Shown: piece by piece, positions 21,131 to 32,135 of the stretch
Layout of the letters: each line of letters begins with the position of its first letter
How positions within the stretch are numbered: position 1 is the stretch's first letter
NCBI GenBank assembly: GCA_026826555.1
Contig: JAKSZT010053764.1
Location: 14,094,543 to 14,158,542, forward strand
Direction of reading: 5' to 3'
Source of the DNA: Tolypeutes matacus
Taxonomy: Eukaryota > Chordata > Mammalia > Cingulata > Chlamyphoridae
DNA: 64,000 bases
Program-made: the position numbers and the translations under genes
The notes under the pieces: generated by a model
Seen by the model: only the letters and a program-made list of their open reading frames with translations
Databases searched by the model: none
What the model was told of the DNA's origin: nothing

Positions 21131-23609
21131 TCTACTAAATAGACTGAGTAATTAAAGGCGCCTCGGGCCCATATGTTTATTCATATTTTTACTCTGAACA
21201 TTTTATGGTCTGGATTCCGAAATATAGTTTAAAGCACATGGCTGGTTGTGCCTGCTGTCTGCCTTCCCTGTTATAAAACCCTGTTCTCGCTGCATTTCCT
21301 TTCTCTATTAAATATATCCTTATATATCCAGGCACTCATAGCTGCATCAACTCTTTCTTCCCCCACTGCCCTCTCCCAAACACCATCGGGGGTTAGTTAC
21401 CAAGTTCTGGGAACCAGTGGTTTCAACTGAGTTGGCATGACAGACTTTCCTGCCAATCAGCTGTTAAATAATTTATTATTGCTAATAAAAATGCCAACAT
21501 TTATAAATGATTTACTTTTTATAACAGGTCAATAAAATAGAGAGAAGCCAAGCTCAACCATTTAAGTCATCACTATCACTCATATGAATTCTGAAGTCTT
21601 TTTTCTTTAATGCTAGAGGGATGGATGAAATTGTGGTTACCATGCTGGGAACTGTGCATATCACTAATGATGCCCACGGGACTGGATAGCACAGGTGAAC
21701 TTTATTCATCATGGTGCCAGACGGACAGAAAGGATAGAGAACTGTTGCTGTAGAGCGAATTTCTGCAATGTTTCTCATATTTATACCCTCTCCTTCCATT
21801 CTCTCTACCCATACCCCTGATTTAGATCTACACTCTTTCATAGCTTCCTGTTTGATCTCTCTGCCTCTTAGCTCTATCCTCTGTCAAACCTGGCAATTCA
21901 TTGTTGACCCTGATATAGATTGATTTTCCTACCACACAACTCTGATAATCCACTATTTTATTATCCACCCAATGATGTCCTTCCAGCACATTTGCAGCAC
22001 CTAGGGGTGACCCCGCCAGCCGCACCTCAAGGGGCTCTTCTTTATCTACTCTATACCATGCTAAACAGGACAACTTTCCTTTTCCCAAACTTGCCAGGCC
22101 TGATCCTGCTTCCATGCCATTCCTCTGAAATGACCTTCTCCCGCATTTTAGAAGACTCATTTCCCTGAGAGACACAGTTAGAAAGCAAACTCTGAAGTTC
22201 TATGTGTACTGAAATGGAAAGATCTTCAAGATATATGAAAAATGTACATAATCCATTTTGAGTAAGAAAGGGAGGAAAAGAGGCATACGTATATTGATAT
22301 TTTTGCTTGGATTTGCAGAAAGAAAGTCTGGAAGGACATAAGAAACTACTGAAAGTAGTTACCTGGTTTGGCATTGGAGGGAAAAGACATGAGAGTGAGG
22401 CTTTTTACTCTATATCATATGTATCAGTCTGATAATTGATCTATGGGAAGCTATTACCTCATCAGAAATAAGAATTAATAAACAATCATCAAAATCAAAG
22501 CAACTTCTAAATATCCTGCTCTAGGATCCTCAAAACACAGTGTGAAGCTCTTTCATAGTGTGTGTCATGTTTTACCTTCAGTTTAAATTATATTGAGTTT
22601 CTTTGTTGAATCTTGAAATAGCTTTTAAACAATCTAAGCAGATATCCTAACTTATTCACTGTTTCATGTCCTGTCATGCCTGGCAATGATACCTTACAAA
22701 TGACTGGTGATCAGGATACTTCTGAATTTGAAGAAAGCTGCTCCCCAGCCTTGAGGGTCTGAAGAATAGAGGACTCAAAGGAAGTGTCACCTCAACAGTT
22801 CAAGAGAAGCAATTGTGCTTTCCTCTCAATTTGTTCAGAAGTGAAAGGAATCGTGACAAAGGATAAATGAATCTTCTGGATCACTGATCCTGTCAGGCTC
22901 ACTGGCTTCACTCATTCATTCATTTACTCACTCATGACTCACCCACTCATTCATTGGGTACTCATTCATTCACTGAGTACCCAGTAAAGAAAAAAGTAGT
23001 CATGATCATCTATTGGAGTTTTTATCTTATGGGGGAGGAAGACAAGAAGCAAGTAAATGTGAAATGAATGTATATTGTACTAACAAATTGTGACCAGTGC
23101 CAGGAAGGAAACCATGGGTAGTCGTAGAAACTAGTTTTGATTGCAGGCTTCTGGAGTCCTGCCACCAGTACCCCTCCCAAAGTTCCCAGTATTCCAAGAC
23201 ACTTTTTATTCCTCTTACAAACCCACCTTAACCCACCTAAATACTTTTTGTTAATTTTTTGTTAATTCAAATGAACTCTTAATGGTAGAATTTAACCTCA
23301 TGGAAAATTATGCTAATTAAGGAAATCTAGACATCTAGGGGAATCCATGTGACAAAGATTCAGCTTGAGCAAATCCTCAAAGTGGCATTCATTCCTTCTG
23401 ATTCCCCACTTGACTCCAGGCATATTTGGCATGGTTGGGAAGAAGTAGCATCAACTGCAATGTTTTTATATGAATTGCATTTTATCATGTATGTTTTAAT
23501 TAATTTAATCTTTTAATTAGGCTCCTAACTGCTGAAGACTTGCATCTTGAATAATAGGAGACATATGACTTTATAAGTGTGTGATAAGCGTGGCAGCATC
23601 TTTAGAAAG
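21131..23609. other. Repeat-poor unassigned sequence
   Basis: No SINE, LINE or exon recognised. It holds a degenerate ATTC/TCAT stretch (about 22910-22975) and a perfect short inverted repeat there (see findings). The paired frames at 21828-22374 overlap on both strands and have no domains. Confidence 0.4.
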
Positions 23610-23783
23610 CAGAGGTTTTCAACCTTGGTTGCATAGTCACTGGGGAGATTTTTAAAGTATTTACACTTGAGACCCACCTCTCATAGATTATTTTTTAATT
23701 GTTCCGGAGCAGAAGAAAGGAATGGATAATTTCAAAAGGCTCCCCCGATGATTCTAAGGTGCAGGTAAGATAGAAAACCATTG
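23610..23783 (+). mobile_element. MER5-type hAT-Charlie remnant
   Basis: Starts 'cagaggttttcaaccttgg' and ends 'gaaaaccattg', approximating the inverted ends of MER5, with the internal 'cactggggagatttttaaa'. Non-autonomous and placental-wide. Confidence 0.75.
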
Positions 23784-23924
23784 ATATAAGCAATTTATAA
23801 GTGGAAGCCCATGTCCTCAAGGGGTTTATGGTCTATCATGAGATGAAGGAGAGTGAGAAAACTGGAGAAATGTTGTTGGTTAGAAATAGCCTATGAAGAG
23901 TAGGAGAATTCCTATAGCAACAAT

Positions 23925-24060
23925 TGCCATTAGTTCCATTTGTTATAAGTAATCACAACCTGAAAGGTATGTTTAATTTCCACTTTCTATAAGTGAGAAA
24001 ACTGAGGCTTGGTAAATTGAAATGACATGTCCTTGGTCACAAGCCTACTAAATTACAGGA
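23925..24060 (-). repeat. MIR remnant
   Basis: Antisense MIR: 'agtgagaaaactgaggcttg', 'catgtccttggtcaca'. Confidence 0.75.
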
Positions 24061-24119
24061 AAATGAAGTAATTGATCTCAAATTTCTAAAATTTGAGAAA
24101 TGCTTTTTGCATTTTGCCA

Positions 24120-24325
24120 GAAGATGTTAGACATCTCCTATGAGGTAGGCATTGTGCTAGATTCTTTCACTTATTATTTTATTTAATTCTAAGATTAATC
24201 CTAGCAACTTGGTATTGCTAAGCTAATTTAACTTTAGAGACTAACTTCTCAAGGTCATATAGCCAAAAAGTAACAAAACCAGAATCTAATCCCAGATCTG
24301 CCTGATTCTAAAGCTCTACTTTCTC
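24120..24325 (-). repeat. MIR remnant
   Basis: Antisense MIR: 'ggtaggcattgtgctag', 'ttcacttattattttattta', 'caaggtcatatagcc', 'cagatctgcctgattct'. Confidence 0.8.
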
Positions 24326-24695
24326 TGTCCATACAGAATATAGAGCTTAAAGGACCTTTAGAGAGGGTTTTGTTCATATATTAGGTGCTCAATAAAATTC
24401 TCTCTAATGGTGATGGTATTAAAACTAGAGTGCTGGAAGTAAATACAGATGGCACTAAGGATGGGGTAGAGTGGATGAGAAATTGTTGCACTGACAATGT
24501 CAAGATTTCATTGGTGAAATGTAAGTTGTCTAGACCTTAGACACCCCCTACATTAAGCACTTCAATAGGGAAGGAAAAGTCACAGTAGCAAACTGAATAT
24601 GGGTGAGGAAAGAAGAATCAGAACTCTAAAACTCTATTTTTAGGGCCCAGAGCAGACTGGTATTACCAATGAAGAATTCCAAATTTAGTTAGGTT
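24326..24695. other. Unassigned sequence
   Basis: No recognised repeat. It ends at the first copy of a 14-bp direct repeat that flanks the next composite element. Confidence 0.4.
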
Positions 24696-24709
24696 TAAAG
24701 AGTTAAAGA

Positions 24710-24927
24710 GTGCGAATATTCTCGCTGTCCTGATTTTGTGATAATCAGGGTAGGCTAAACTTTCGCTATATTAGAAACCATGCATGCGTCCCCAGACCTA
24801 GTTTTTCTCCCTAGGTCTGGTTTTTAGAATGCTGGTGATAAACTAAGCCTGATTTATTATATGACCATCCTGTATGGGAAATGACTGCAACTCTAGGTAT
24901 CTTTGGTTAACCTTAAGAGATATAGCA
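24710..24927 (+). mobile_element. Non-SINE 5' segment carried in the composite insert
   Basis: This 218-bp piece lies between the left 14-bp flanking repeat (24696-24709) and the SINE start. It contains two perfect hairpins: cctgatt/aatcagg (24729-24735, 24743-24749) and ccagacctag/ctaggtctgg (24792-24801, 24811-24820), the second followed by five T. Its origin is unknown. The phrase 'atcagggtaggctaaactt' may point to an older dispersed repeat. Confidence 0.45.
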
Positions 24928-25421
24928 GGGGGACGGATGTGGCTGAAATGGTTGGGTGTCCGACTCCCATATGGAGGGACCTGGGTTTGATCCCTGGGAC
25001 TTCCCAGTAAAAAGAAAAAAAAGAAAAATATAGAAGGTGCATGGGCTACCAGGCCCCATGCATGGGTACGCTGTCAGGCCCTGCAAATGGGTGAGCCCCC
25101 CAGACCCCGTGCACAGGTGTGCCATCAGGCCCTGCGAGTGGGGTAAGCTGTCAGGCCCCGTGAGCCATGCAGCAAGATGATGACATAACAGGAGAGTGAC
25201 ACAAAGGAGAGCCAAGATAAGATGCGCTGACAAAACAGGAACTAAGGTGGTGCAGGCAGTAAGACACCTCTCTTCCACATCAGAGTTTCCGAGGATTGAA
25301 TCCCAGTGAAGACAGGAGAAGAAGGATAAGAAGAGAGGGCAGGAAATGGACACAGAGAGTTGCCCAGCGAATGGACACAGAAACAGCAAAAACAGGGGTG
25401 GGGGATGAAAATGGATAAAAG

Positions 25422-25464
<43 letters not shown>

Positions 25465-25501
25465 ATCCTTAAAAAAAAAAAAAAGAAAATAAATAAATAA
25501 A
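24928..25501 (+). mobile_element. Long dimeric DAS-type SINE
   Basis: First tRNA-like unit: box A tggctgaaatgg (24940-24951) and box B ggtttgatcc (24984-24993). After an A-rich linker come five ~25.5-bp imperfect repeats (25036-25165). A second tRNA-like unit follows (about 25243-25310, box B ggattgaatcc at 25293-25303), then 'agcgaatggacacagaaa' and a long AAAT tail. A dimeric layout with this 3' word pattern fits the armadillo-type DAS SINEs. The 212-codon minus-strand open frame here is a by-product. Confidence 0.8.
25421..25501 (+). repeat. (AAAT)n tail of the SINE
   Basis: Two AAAT arrays separated by a 'ccttaaaa' A-run form the 3' tail. Such tails often become microsatellites. Confidence 0.9.
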
Positions 25502-25515
25502 TAAAGAGTTAAAGA

Positions 25516-27485
25516 TGATAATGTTAGTGGTGCCACAAATTTGTCCCACATTAATGGACATTTCCCAGTTTGTTTTTCAAACTGGCCTCCCCCAATTTAA
25601 GAGGTATATGTCTGGGAGTACATGGAGCCACTGCTAAATATGGCACATGTCCTTGAAGCTTCTTTGTTATTCAAACATGCAAGGGAGATGAATATCATTT
25701 AATTGGCATGAAAACTTACTAAAACATGGAAACTAACATGACTATATTTATAGAATAGTATGACAAAATATCATGAATATGAAACACAGAAGTGGGGATT
25801 CTAAGTAATTACTTTCCTTTCAAGGAGAGGAGTCACTTTGGTAAATGCCCTTGGGAAACACAGCAGTATGGGTTCACTTTTCCCTGCTGTGAGTTATACT
25901 TCTGTGAAAACAGTTTAAGAAACATTGCTCTCAAATAGGGTACGAGTCATCAAAATCCCTAGTCTGGAAAGACTGGAAAACTGTTGACTCATAATCAGCA
26001 GTGATAAGTCAGAGTCAAGGTTGGACAGCATAAAATGAAGACTTGTACTTTTGACTTGACTGGAAAAGATTATGGAAAAACCCAAGGTTAAATGCAAAGA
26101 GGAAGCCACATTCAATGGAATACACTTGTAATTAAGACTTTTGGGCTCTGACTTCGGTCCTTGCATGTAACTTTGAATATCCCCATCCATAAAACAGAGC
26201 TAGCAGTGTATCAGGCCAAATTGTTTCAAGGATTCTGTGATGATTAAGGAATAAACTGTAAGGTACTTAGTGAATACAAAGTCCTGGAAGATACTAAACA
26301 ATAAAATATTCTGGAAAGCTGTGAAACTGTGTTTGTTTTTAGCACACTTGAAACCTGTAGAACATACTTTGTGATTTATCTCTTTGTGGAAGGAAGTAAA
26401 CATGTGGTGACTATGCAAAGAAGCAAAGAAGTTATCCACGTGATAATAGCAGAGACTTACCAAACATAGATTCTTCTGTGTTCTCAGGGCCCTTTTCAGG
26501 GTGGGGGAGACTCAAATTATTCTCTTGTCACTGCTTCTCACAAAGAAGGGGTGCTACTCTGTGACCCACTCTCTTTTTGCCACACATATTCCTCAGTACT
26601 GAAACTGACAGCTCCTATGCCCCATGAATCACATTACAGCAGTGCATGTCCCTAGGCTTTTTGAATTTGGGGGGTGCCCAAGGTCAAAAGTGTAATGGGA
26701 ATACTTATAGCCACAGAATACAGAAGGGTCCGAGTTACTCTAAGATTGAGGCAAACAGTTTTTAGTGTTAAAAGAAGGACAAACATTATGGAATAGAAGA
26801 CAACCTCCTGTGCATTTTTAAAGCTAAAATATGAGCTTTCAAGAGGAAAAAAATAAAGCCCTGCTTGTGGTAGGGTACTTAGGTTGTGCTTTCTGACTAC
26901 AAGGACCTTGCAGTGCAGGGAGCATTTGAGAACAGACCCTCTCAAGAGCAGACTAGGTCCCAGCCAGGACCGCCACTCCCTTCCCATCTCTTTGCCCCCA
27001 TTTTGGACTATCATGCCCCTTCCTGCCTCCGTTGCCTCCTGTGGAAAATCTGGATAATTAAAATATATTCCCCCAACTATCTGACACCTGTATTTTTTAA
27101 TCAACTGATTAATATACATAAAAATGCTTTTGAAACATGATATGCGACACAAATGGTAGTTGCTATTTTAATGATTATAGTAGAGCATAGTGCCTTCATG
27201 CCTTAGCTAGCAATTAAGCATTTAAATTGCAGTGTATCATTTTACATATATTTGTAACTTCTCAGATTGTTTCAGTTGAACATATTTTGTGTTTAAAATA
27301 GATCCCAAGCTCGTTGGCTCTTATTTCTTTGGTATCTCAAAAATAATACTCTGCCTGTAAGAGATGCTCAAAAATACCTCTTAAAATGGCTTTAATATAA
27401 CCATCTCTGAAAGGATGTTTCCTCCGTGCATGGGAGAAGGAAGCGAGAACACAGCTCTCTGTATTTTCCACCATAAGATATGGGG
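25516..27485. other. Repeat-poor unassigned sequence
   Basis: Unique-looking DNA in which I recognise no repeat family. The minus frame of 166 codons (26652-27152) has no domain. AT-rich tracts with homeodomain-like TAAT cores occur around 27090-27250. Confidence 0.4.
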
Positions 27486-27489
27486 TAGG

Positions 27490-28025
27490 CATCTGTCATT
27501 TTTGTTTGCCCAAGACTTTTGCACCCTTCTCTAGTAATTCATCCTAACATCCTCTTTCTTGACAAACCATCCCTTCTTTTCCCACTCCATGTGATTTGGT
27601 TGGAGTTAATTATACCCTAGCTGCAGGGTGGGCATGTGACATTGGCCTGAACCAATCACCATATGCATCCCATTAGCTACATTGATTGGTTCAGGAACAG
27701 GCAGGTGACCCAATTCTGAAAAACACAAACCAGGCACAGGACTTTTGTGCTAGGGAAGAGAAATTCCAAGCCTAGAGCTGCTGACAGCCAAAAGGAGAAT
27801 GTCTGCCTAAAGATGGAACTTGTGTTACAAAAGAAAGAAAAGATGGAGAGATTAAGATCAAACTGAGAAAAACCTCTTCTGATCCCTGTCCTTCTAACCA
27901 TGACTAATACCATGGACTCTTTTGATCGGTAGAACAATCACTTCTCTTTTGTGATTTAGCCAAGTTGAGTCTTTTGTTTGTTTGATTGTTTTTTGTCTCT
28001 TACAACCAAAAGTATTGTGATTAAA
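27490..28025 (+). repeat. Ancient LTR remnant (ERVL/MaLR-like)
   Basis: The order 'gcaggtgacccaattctgaa', 'gaatgtctgcctaaagatgg', 'gccaagttgagtcttttg' and 'tcttacaaccaaaagtat' fits an old placental LTR. There is no target duplication, and the family name is withheld. Confidence 0.55.
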
Positions 28026-28141
28026 ACAACATTTATCACACTTTTTGATACAACTTATTAGATATCTCTCTTCCGTATGAGGACGAAGACAGTGAGGATG
28101 GGGGAACACATGTGCCTACTAATTTTTAAATTGCTGATTTT

Positions 28142-28173
28142 GTGCTCGCTTCGGCAGCACATATACTAAAATT
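28142..28173 (+). pseudogene. U6 snRNA 5' fragment (3'-truncated, tailless retrocopy)
   Basis: Positions 28142-28173 match the first 32 nt of U6 snRNA, from gtgctcgcttcggcagcaca onward, without mismatch as far as I can recall it. The rest of U6 is absent and there is no A tail. The flanks aaattgctgatttt (28128-28141) and aagttactgatttt (28174-28187) agree in 12 of 14 bases, like a target duplication. It is not a functional gene. Confidence 0.85.
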
Positions 28174-30136
28174 AAGTTACTGATTTTATCTAGCATGGTG
28201 CTTGCCATATAGTAGGAGATCATCAAATGCTTGTTCAATAAATGGATGAAAAAGTAAAGTAAAACACAACAGTATGCCTATATTCAGGAAATATTTGGAT
28301 TAGAATTGATCAACCATCTGGATTTTAGCTGGATTATTGCCTTGATTGCCAAGCTTATTTTAATCTGATGACAAAAAGGATTGAGAAGGTACTTGTTTCC
28401 CAAACAGAAGTGTTTTATCCCCTCCCTTCCACTCCTGACCACTTTGCAAATTTTCTCTACCATAGGCAATCCTTATTAAATTTAAAAAGTTAAAGCATTC
28501 CCTAGTAGACTAATAATTTCAAGTATAATTCCTATCATAAAGAGGAAGACCTAGAAAAATTACAAAATGTACCCTTATTTCTTTAGACTGCTACCTTTCT
28601 TATTTTTCTTGGTTCACAATCTAGATTTCTTGAAAGACTGATAAAGTTTTATTTGACCTGCAGTGTTTGCATGGATCTTCCCCATACATTCCCTACATAT
28701 TCTCCAATCAAAACCTAGCCAGCTTGACTCATACCTTATCCTAATTTTCATCTCTGTATAGCAATTAGAGTTCATTCACCAGAGATTATGACCAAGAAGC
28801 ATCCCTAACTTAAAAAATGTATCCCTCTTCTTGTCCAATGTATCTGAAACTTTGCAGAATTTGGGGATATTCATTTGTCATTTATGTTCCCACCTCTCCA
28901 TCTAAAAGCAGACATTTAATTGGTTACCAGGGGAAAGTATAGTGAAAGCAAGTTTAGTATGTAATAGATTGAATGTGCAGTATTTATGTTTCAAGAAGTT
29001 GCTTCAAAAACTAACGAACCCAAGAATTCAACACCTTAGGTATTAATTAAAATTTGAACTCCAAACACAGGGGTACAGTTAGAAAAGGCAAAGAAATGAA
29101 TGAGCAACCCATTAAAGGAATTCATCTTGAATTTTAAACAAAATGATCTTTGGTTCTTATTTAATTCCTCAATGTTTATTGCTTGGAGACTGCAGTATAG
29201 GTGTTCAACAAGTACTTGCTTAAAGAATCTTGATTATTGTATCGATCACTATAGCTATTAAGGCTTAGTCCTGAAAGCTATGCAGTCCTTTCTTTATTAG
29301 CTCTAATCAGCATTCATTTTGAGTGCTATTGTACTGTCTTGTAAACAATATTGTTTTGCAACCTTAAAGTCAGTCATTCTGTAGAAATTAAATTAGGTTT
29401 ATGGTAAATCTATGATTACCATATAATCTGTGGAGTTTAAATAATGATGTACTTAGCTGTAGAATGGCATGCAAAACACAGTGTGATTACATGGCTATTT
29501 GGGGCCTGGGAAAGAAAGGGACACCAAGGTTTTTTGATTGTTAAAGAGTTGAGAAATCTTTTCTTTTAAATATGATCTTCAAACATCTTGATACTACCTT
29601 AGCTGTCTTAAAAAGGAATTTAACATCTATGCTAAATCTTCTGCTTTACATCATGTTTTGAGAGTTTATTTTAATAAATTAAAACTTGTTTAAAAATAGG
29701 AAATACATCCGATTTATAGTGACAATAGAAAAAAACAAGCAGACTTGCCTTTAGCAAAAATCTGTTTCTGTTTTAAGGGTTTCTTTCATGACAGTGTTTA
29801 GTTTCAGCTTTAAGCTGTGTTGCTGGACAAAAACACGAGTCAAATGGGCATTTCACCCATGGTCTCAAGCCTCCTGATTTGTCCCAAGGTCTTAGCCAAG
29901 GCTAAATTTGCTCTCAATTAATTTCAGTTGAATCGATGCATGTTGCTCTCCTAATACAACCCAAGCTCTGAGCTATAATAATCGTTGAACCTTAGAGTCA
30001 GAGAAGCCCATGGAGGTGGCTACAGTATTGATATGGTTGGCCAAAGCCAAATTATTACTTCACGGCAGAGCCAAGCCTGAAGCCTATGTGTCTCGCCTCC
30101 TAATCCAGTCTTTCCAACTATACTAAACTCTGAAGA
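28174..30136. other. Repeat-poor block, candidate conserved non-coding DNA
   Basis: Nearly 2 kb with no recognisable transposon, in a region otherwise densely seeded with them. It has many TAAT/ATTA cores (for instance 'ctcaattaatttcag' near 29914). No coding signal. Conservation cannot be judged from one sequence. Confidence 0.35.
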
Positions 30137-30300
30137 GGAACTGTAGCAGTTTGGCATTATTTATGAATTCCATAAATAGATATTGGATTATGTTTGTAAC
30201 TGGTCTGTTCCTCTGGGCATGATTAAATTATGCTTAGGGCTTTGATTGGGCCACATCAGTAGGGCATTGAGTCCCCGCCCCTTGGAGGGTGGGGACTCAC

Positions 30301-30310
30301 AGATAAAAGT
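30301..30310 (+). promoter_or_regulatory. TATA-like box of the LTR
   Basis: agataaaagt lies 159 bp into the LTR. The inverse copy at 60549-61147 keeps the same motif (cttttatct at 60981-60989), so it is a family trait. Confidence 0.4.
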
Positions 30311-30647
30311 CATGGCAAAGGACAGAGTTGGAGCTCTGATGCTGAGTTTTGAGCTGGAGCCCGGGAAGTGAACACAAAGGAGAAGAGCACAGAGGAATAG
30401 AGACAGCTCTTAGACATGGCAGAAGCCATGGGGAGACAGAGCCATCTGCCTAATAGTCTACAGCTGGCCTTGTGGAGCTAACAGAGGAGCTGAGCCCAGA
30501 GACAAGCAAGTCCCGGGAAGAGAGGAATCCAGGAAGCCTGAACCCTTGCAGATGTGGGCAGCCATCTTGCTCCAACACATAGCCATAGACTTTGGTGAGG
30601 GAAATAACTTATGCTTTATGGCCTGGTAACTATGGGCTTCTACCCCC

Positions 30648-30653
30648 AATAAA
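30648..30653 (+). terminator. Poly(A) signal of the LTR
   Basis: AATAAA about 65 bp before the LTR end; also present in the inverse copy (tttatt at 60612-60617). Confidence 0.5.
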
Positions 30654-30869
30654 TACCCTTTAGAAAAGCCAACAAATTTCTGGTATTTTGTATTAGCACC
30701 CCTTTGGCTGACTAAACAGGAACCAAAGATGAATTACATTTAGATTCCACCCTCAAGGAGCTCAAGGTCTTGTAGAGAATATGAGACAATAAGAGCATCT
30801 GACACAATACTGTAACTCAAGATCAAGGAAGCTACCACAGAGATGACAATGTGTAGTAGGAGGAACACG

Positions 30870-31090
30870 AGTCTGGGAGTCCAGCAGCCCAGAGCTTAAG
30901 CCCAGCCCCACCATTTATTAGCTGTGAAATTTCAACAACACGTACTAGCTTTCACCCTCATTTTCTTATCTGTAAAATAAATAAGCATCATTGTAATGAG
31001 AATGAAATATGATAATCTATGTAAGTAAGACTCTTAGCACAGAGACTAGTACATGGGAAATCTCAATGAATGCTAATTATTATTTATAGA
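30870..31090 (+). repeat. MIR, near full length
   Basis: Sense MIR: 'gagtctgggagtccagcag', 'accatttattagctgtg', 'cattttcttatctgtaaaat' and 'tctcaatgaatgctaattat'. Confidence 0.85.
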
Positions 31091-31139
31091 AGGAAAAAGC
31101 AATGGGAGTTTAGAGGACAGAAAGGCATCATTAAGTTGC

Positions 31140-31660
31140 AGTAACTGGAAAGGATTTTGAAGAAATGGTATTTGTGAAATTTGAGGAAGGATAAGCATGG
31201 ACTTCAAAAGGAAAATAAGGGGAGGGGGTAGAATCATAAGAAGGACTAGGGTCTGTAAAGATATAAAGACATTGAAGACGGAAAATGAGGCTCATAGGCA
31301 GGGCATGCTGAACCATCTTGCAGGCTGAATTCATATTACTAGGATAATTACGAGTATTTCCGAGGGGTGCACCATGGCTTGGCTGCTAGAGAAGGAGAAG
31401 GAAATAATGGTGAGGAGGTAAGGGGGTCCTGAGTCGCAGGCTGTGGGTATTGTTTGTTGAGGTATCCCTGAAAACTTTCAACATCAGAGGTGTGGCATAA
31501 TTGGACCTGTACTTTTGAAAAATGATTCTGTCAGTGGTGGGAAGGATGTACTGTAGCCAGACCAGAGAAAAGACCACCACAAGAATTCAGCTGATGGAGA
31601 CAAAGGCCTGAGGTATGGTGGTGGCTGGAGAACAGACTGGAGGATGTAAAGGGAGAGACA
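31140..31660 (+). repeat. Ancient LINE-derived repeat (L1M or L2 type)
   Basis: Words such as 'ttgaggaaggataagcatgg', 'ggcataattggacctgtact' and 'ttctgtcagtggtgggaagg' follow the order of the repeat also seen at 8670-8920. Strongly diverged. Confidence 0.5.
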
Positions 31661-31949
31661 CAAGAAAAGTGGTATCCACAATCTTGACAAATGCAGAAAG
31701 GGACCTCTTCCATTCCACTGCTTCCATGATTTTTTTATTCAGCAGAATAAGAGAGAAAGTAGTCCCTTTAGTCCTTGGATGGGATCAGCTGTGTTCATTG
31801 AATAGGCCAGATATGAGCAGCCTTCTGCAAGTTGCCATTTACTGAGGCTAATCTGATATGGGCAGTCATGCCCTAAATAGCCTCCCTGGCTCTCAGCTGA
31901 GTGAGGGAAGCTCAGAACAGAGATTTAATACCTAGGGAAAGAGGAGGCT

Positions 31950-32135
31950 CTGGCATCAAACTGAATACTAGGCCTTGTTGCTTTATATACCTGAATGAAC
32001 CTCAGTTTTCTTATCTATAAAATAGGCATGATGAGTTGATGCAACCCTCAAATGCTCTTATACCAGTGCTTAGTTCATCACTTGATAAATATGACCTAAT
32101 GCTGCTATAATAATTATTATTTTGTTTAATAATAG
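31950..32135 (+). repeat. MIR remnant
   Basis: Sense MIR: 'tgaacctcagttttcttat', 'ctataaaataggcatgatga', 'cagtgcttagttcatcac'. Confidence 0.8.

Larger units (their letters stand above)
30142..30718 (+). mobile_element. Complete solo LTR (family C) with 5-bp target duplication
   Basis: Runs from tgtagcagtttggc to ggctgactaaaca (TG...CA ends, 577 bp). GGAAC flanks it exactly (30137-30141, 30719-30723). It has a TATA-like agataaaagt (30301-30310) and a poly(A) signal AATAAA (30648-30653), placed as in LTR promoters and terminators. A second copy in inverse orientation lies at 60549-61147. The 5-bp duplication fits ERVL/MaLR or ERV1-like integrases; the class is not settled. Confidence 0.85.

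Noticed and set aside
22910..22990. CRISPR-like or other regular repeat array
   Set aside because: The spacing is irregular tetranucleotide slippage (ATTC/TCAT) with no spacers, and the genome is mammalian.
24913..25551. 212-codon open frame on the minus strand
   Set aside because: It lies wholly within the antisense of the dimeric SINE and its AAAT tail. The N-terminal Tyr/Leu/Phe/Ile runs are translated tail repeats.
26652..27152. 166-codon minus-strand frame
   Set aside because: No recognisable domain or compositional coding signal. The second half is hydrophobic without clear membrane segments.
28142..28173. Functional U6 gene
   Set aside because: Only 32 nt are present. There is no T run end and no upstream proximal sequence element or TATA at the usual distance.
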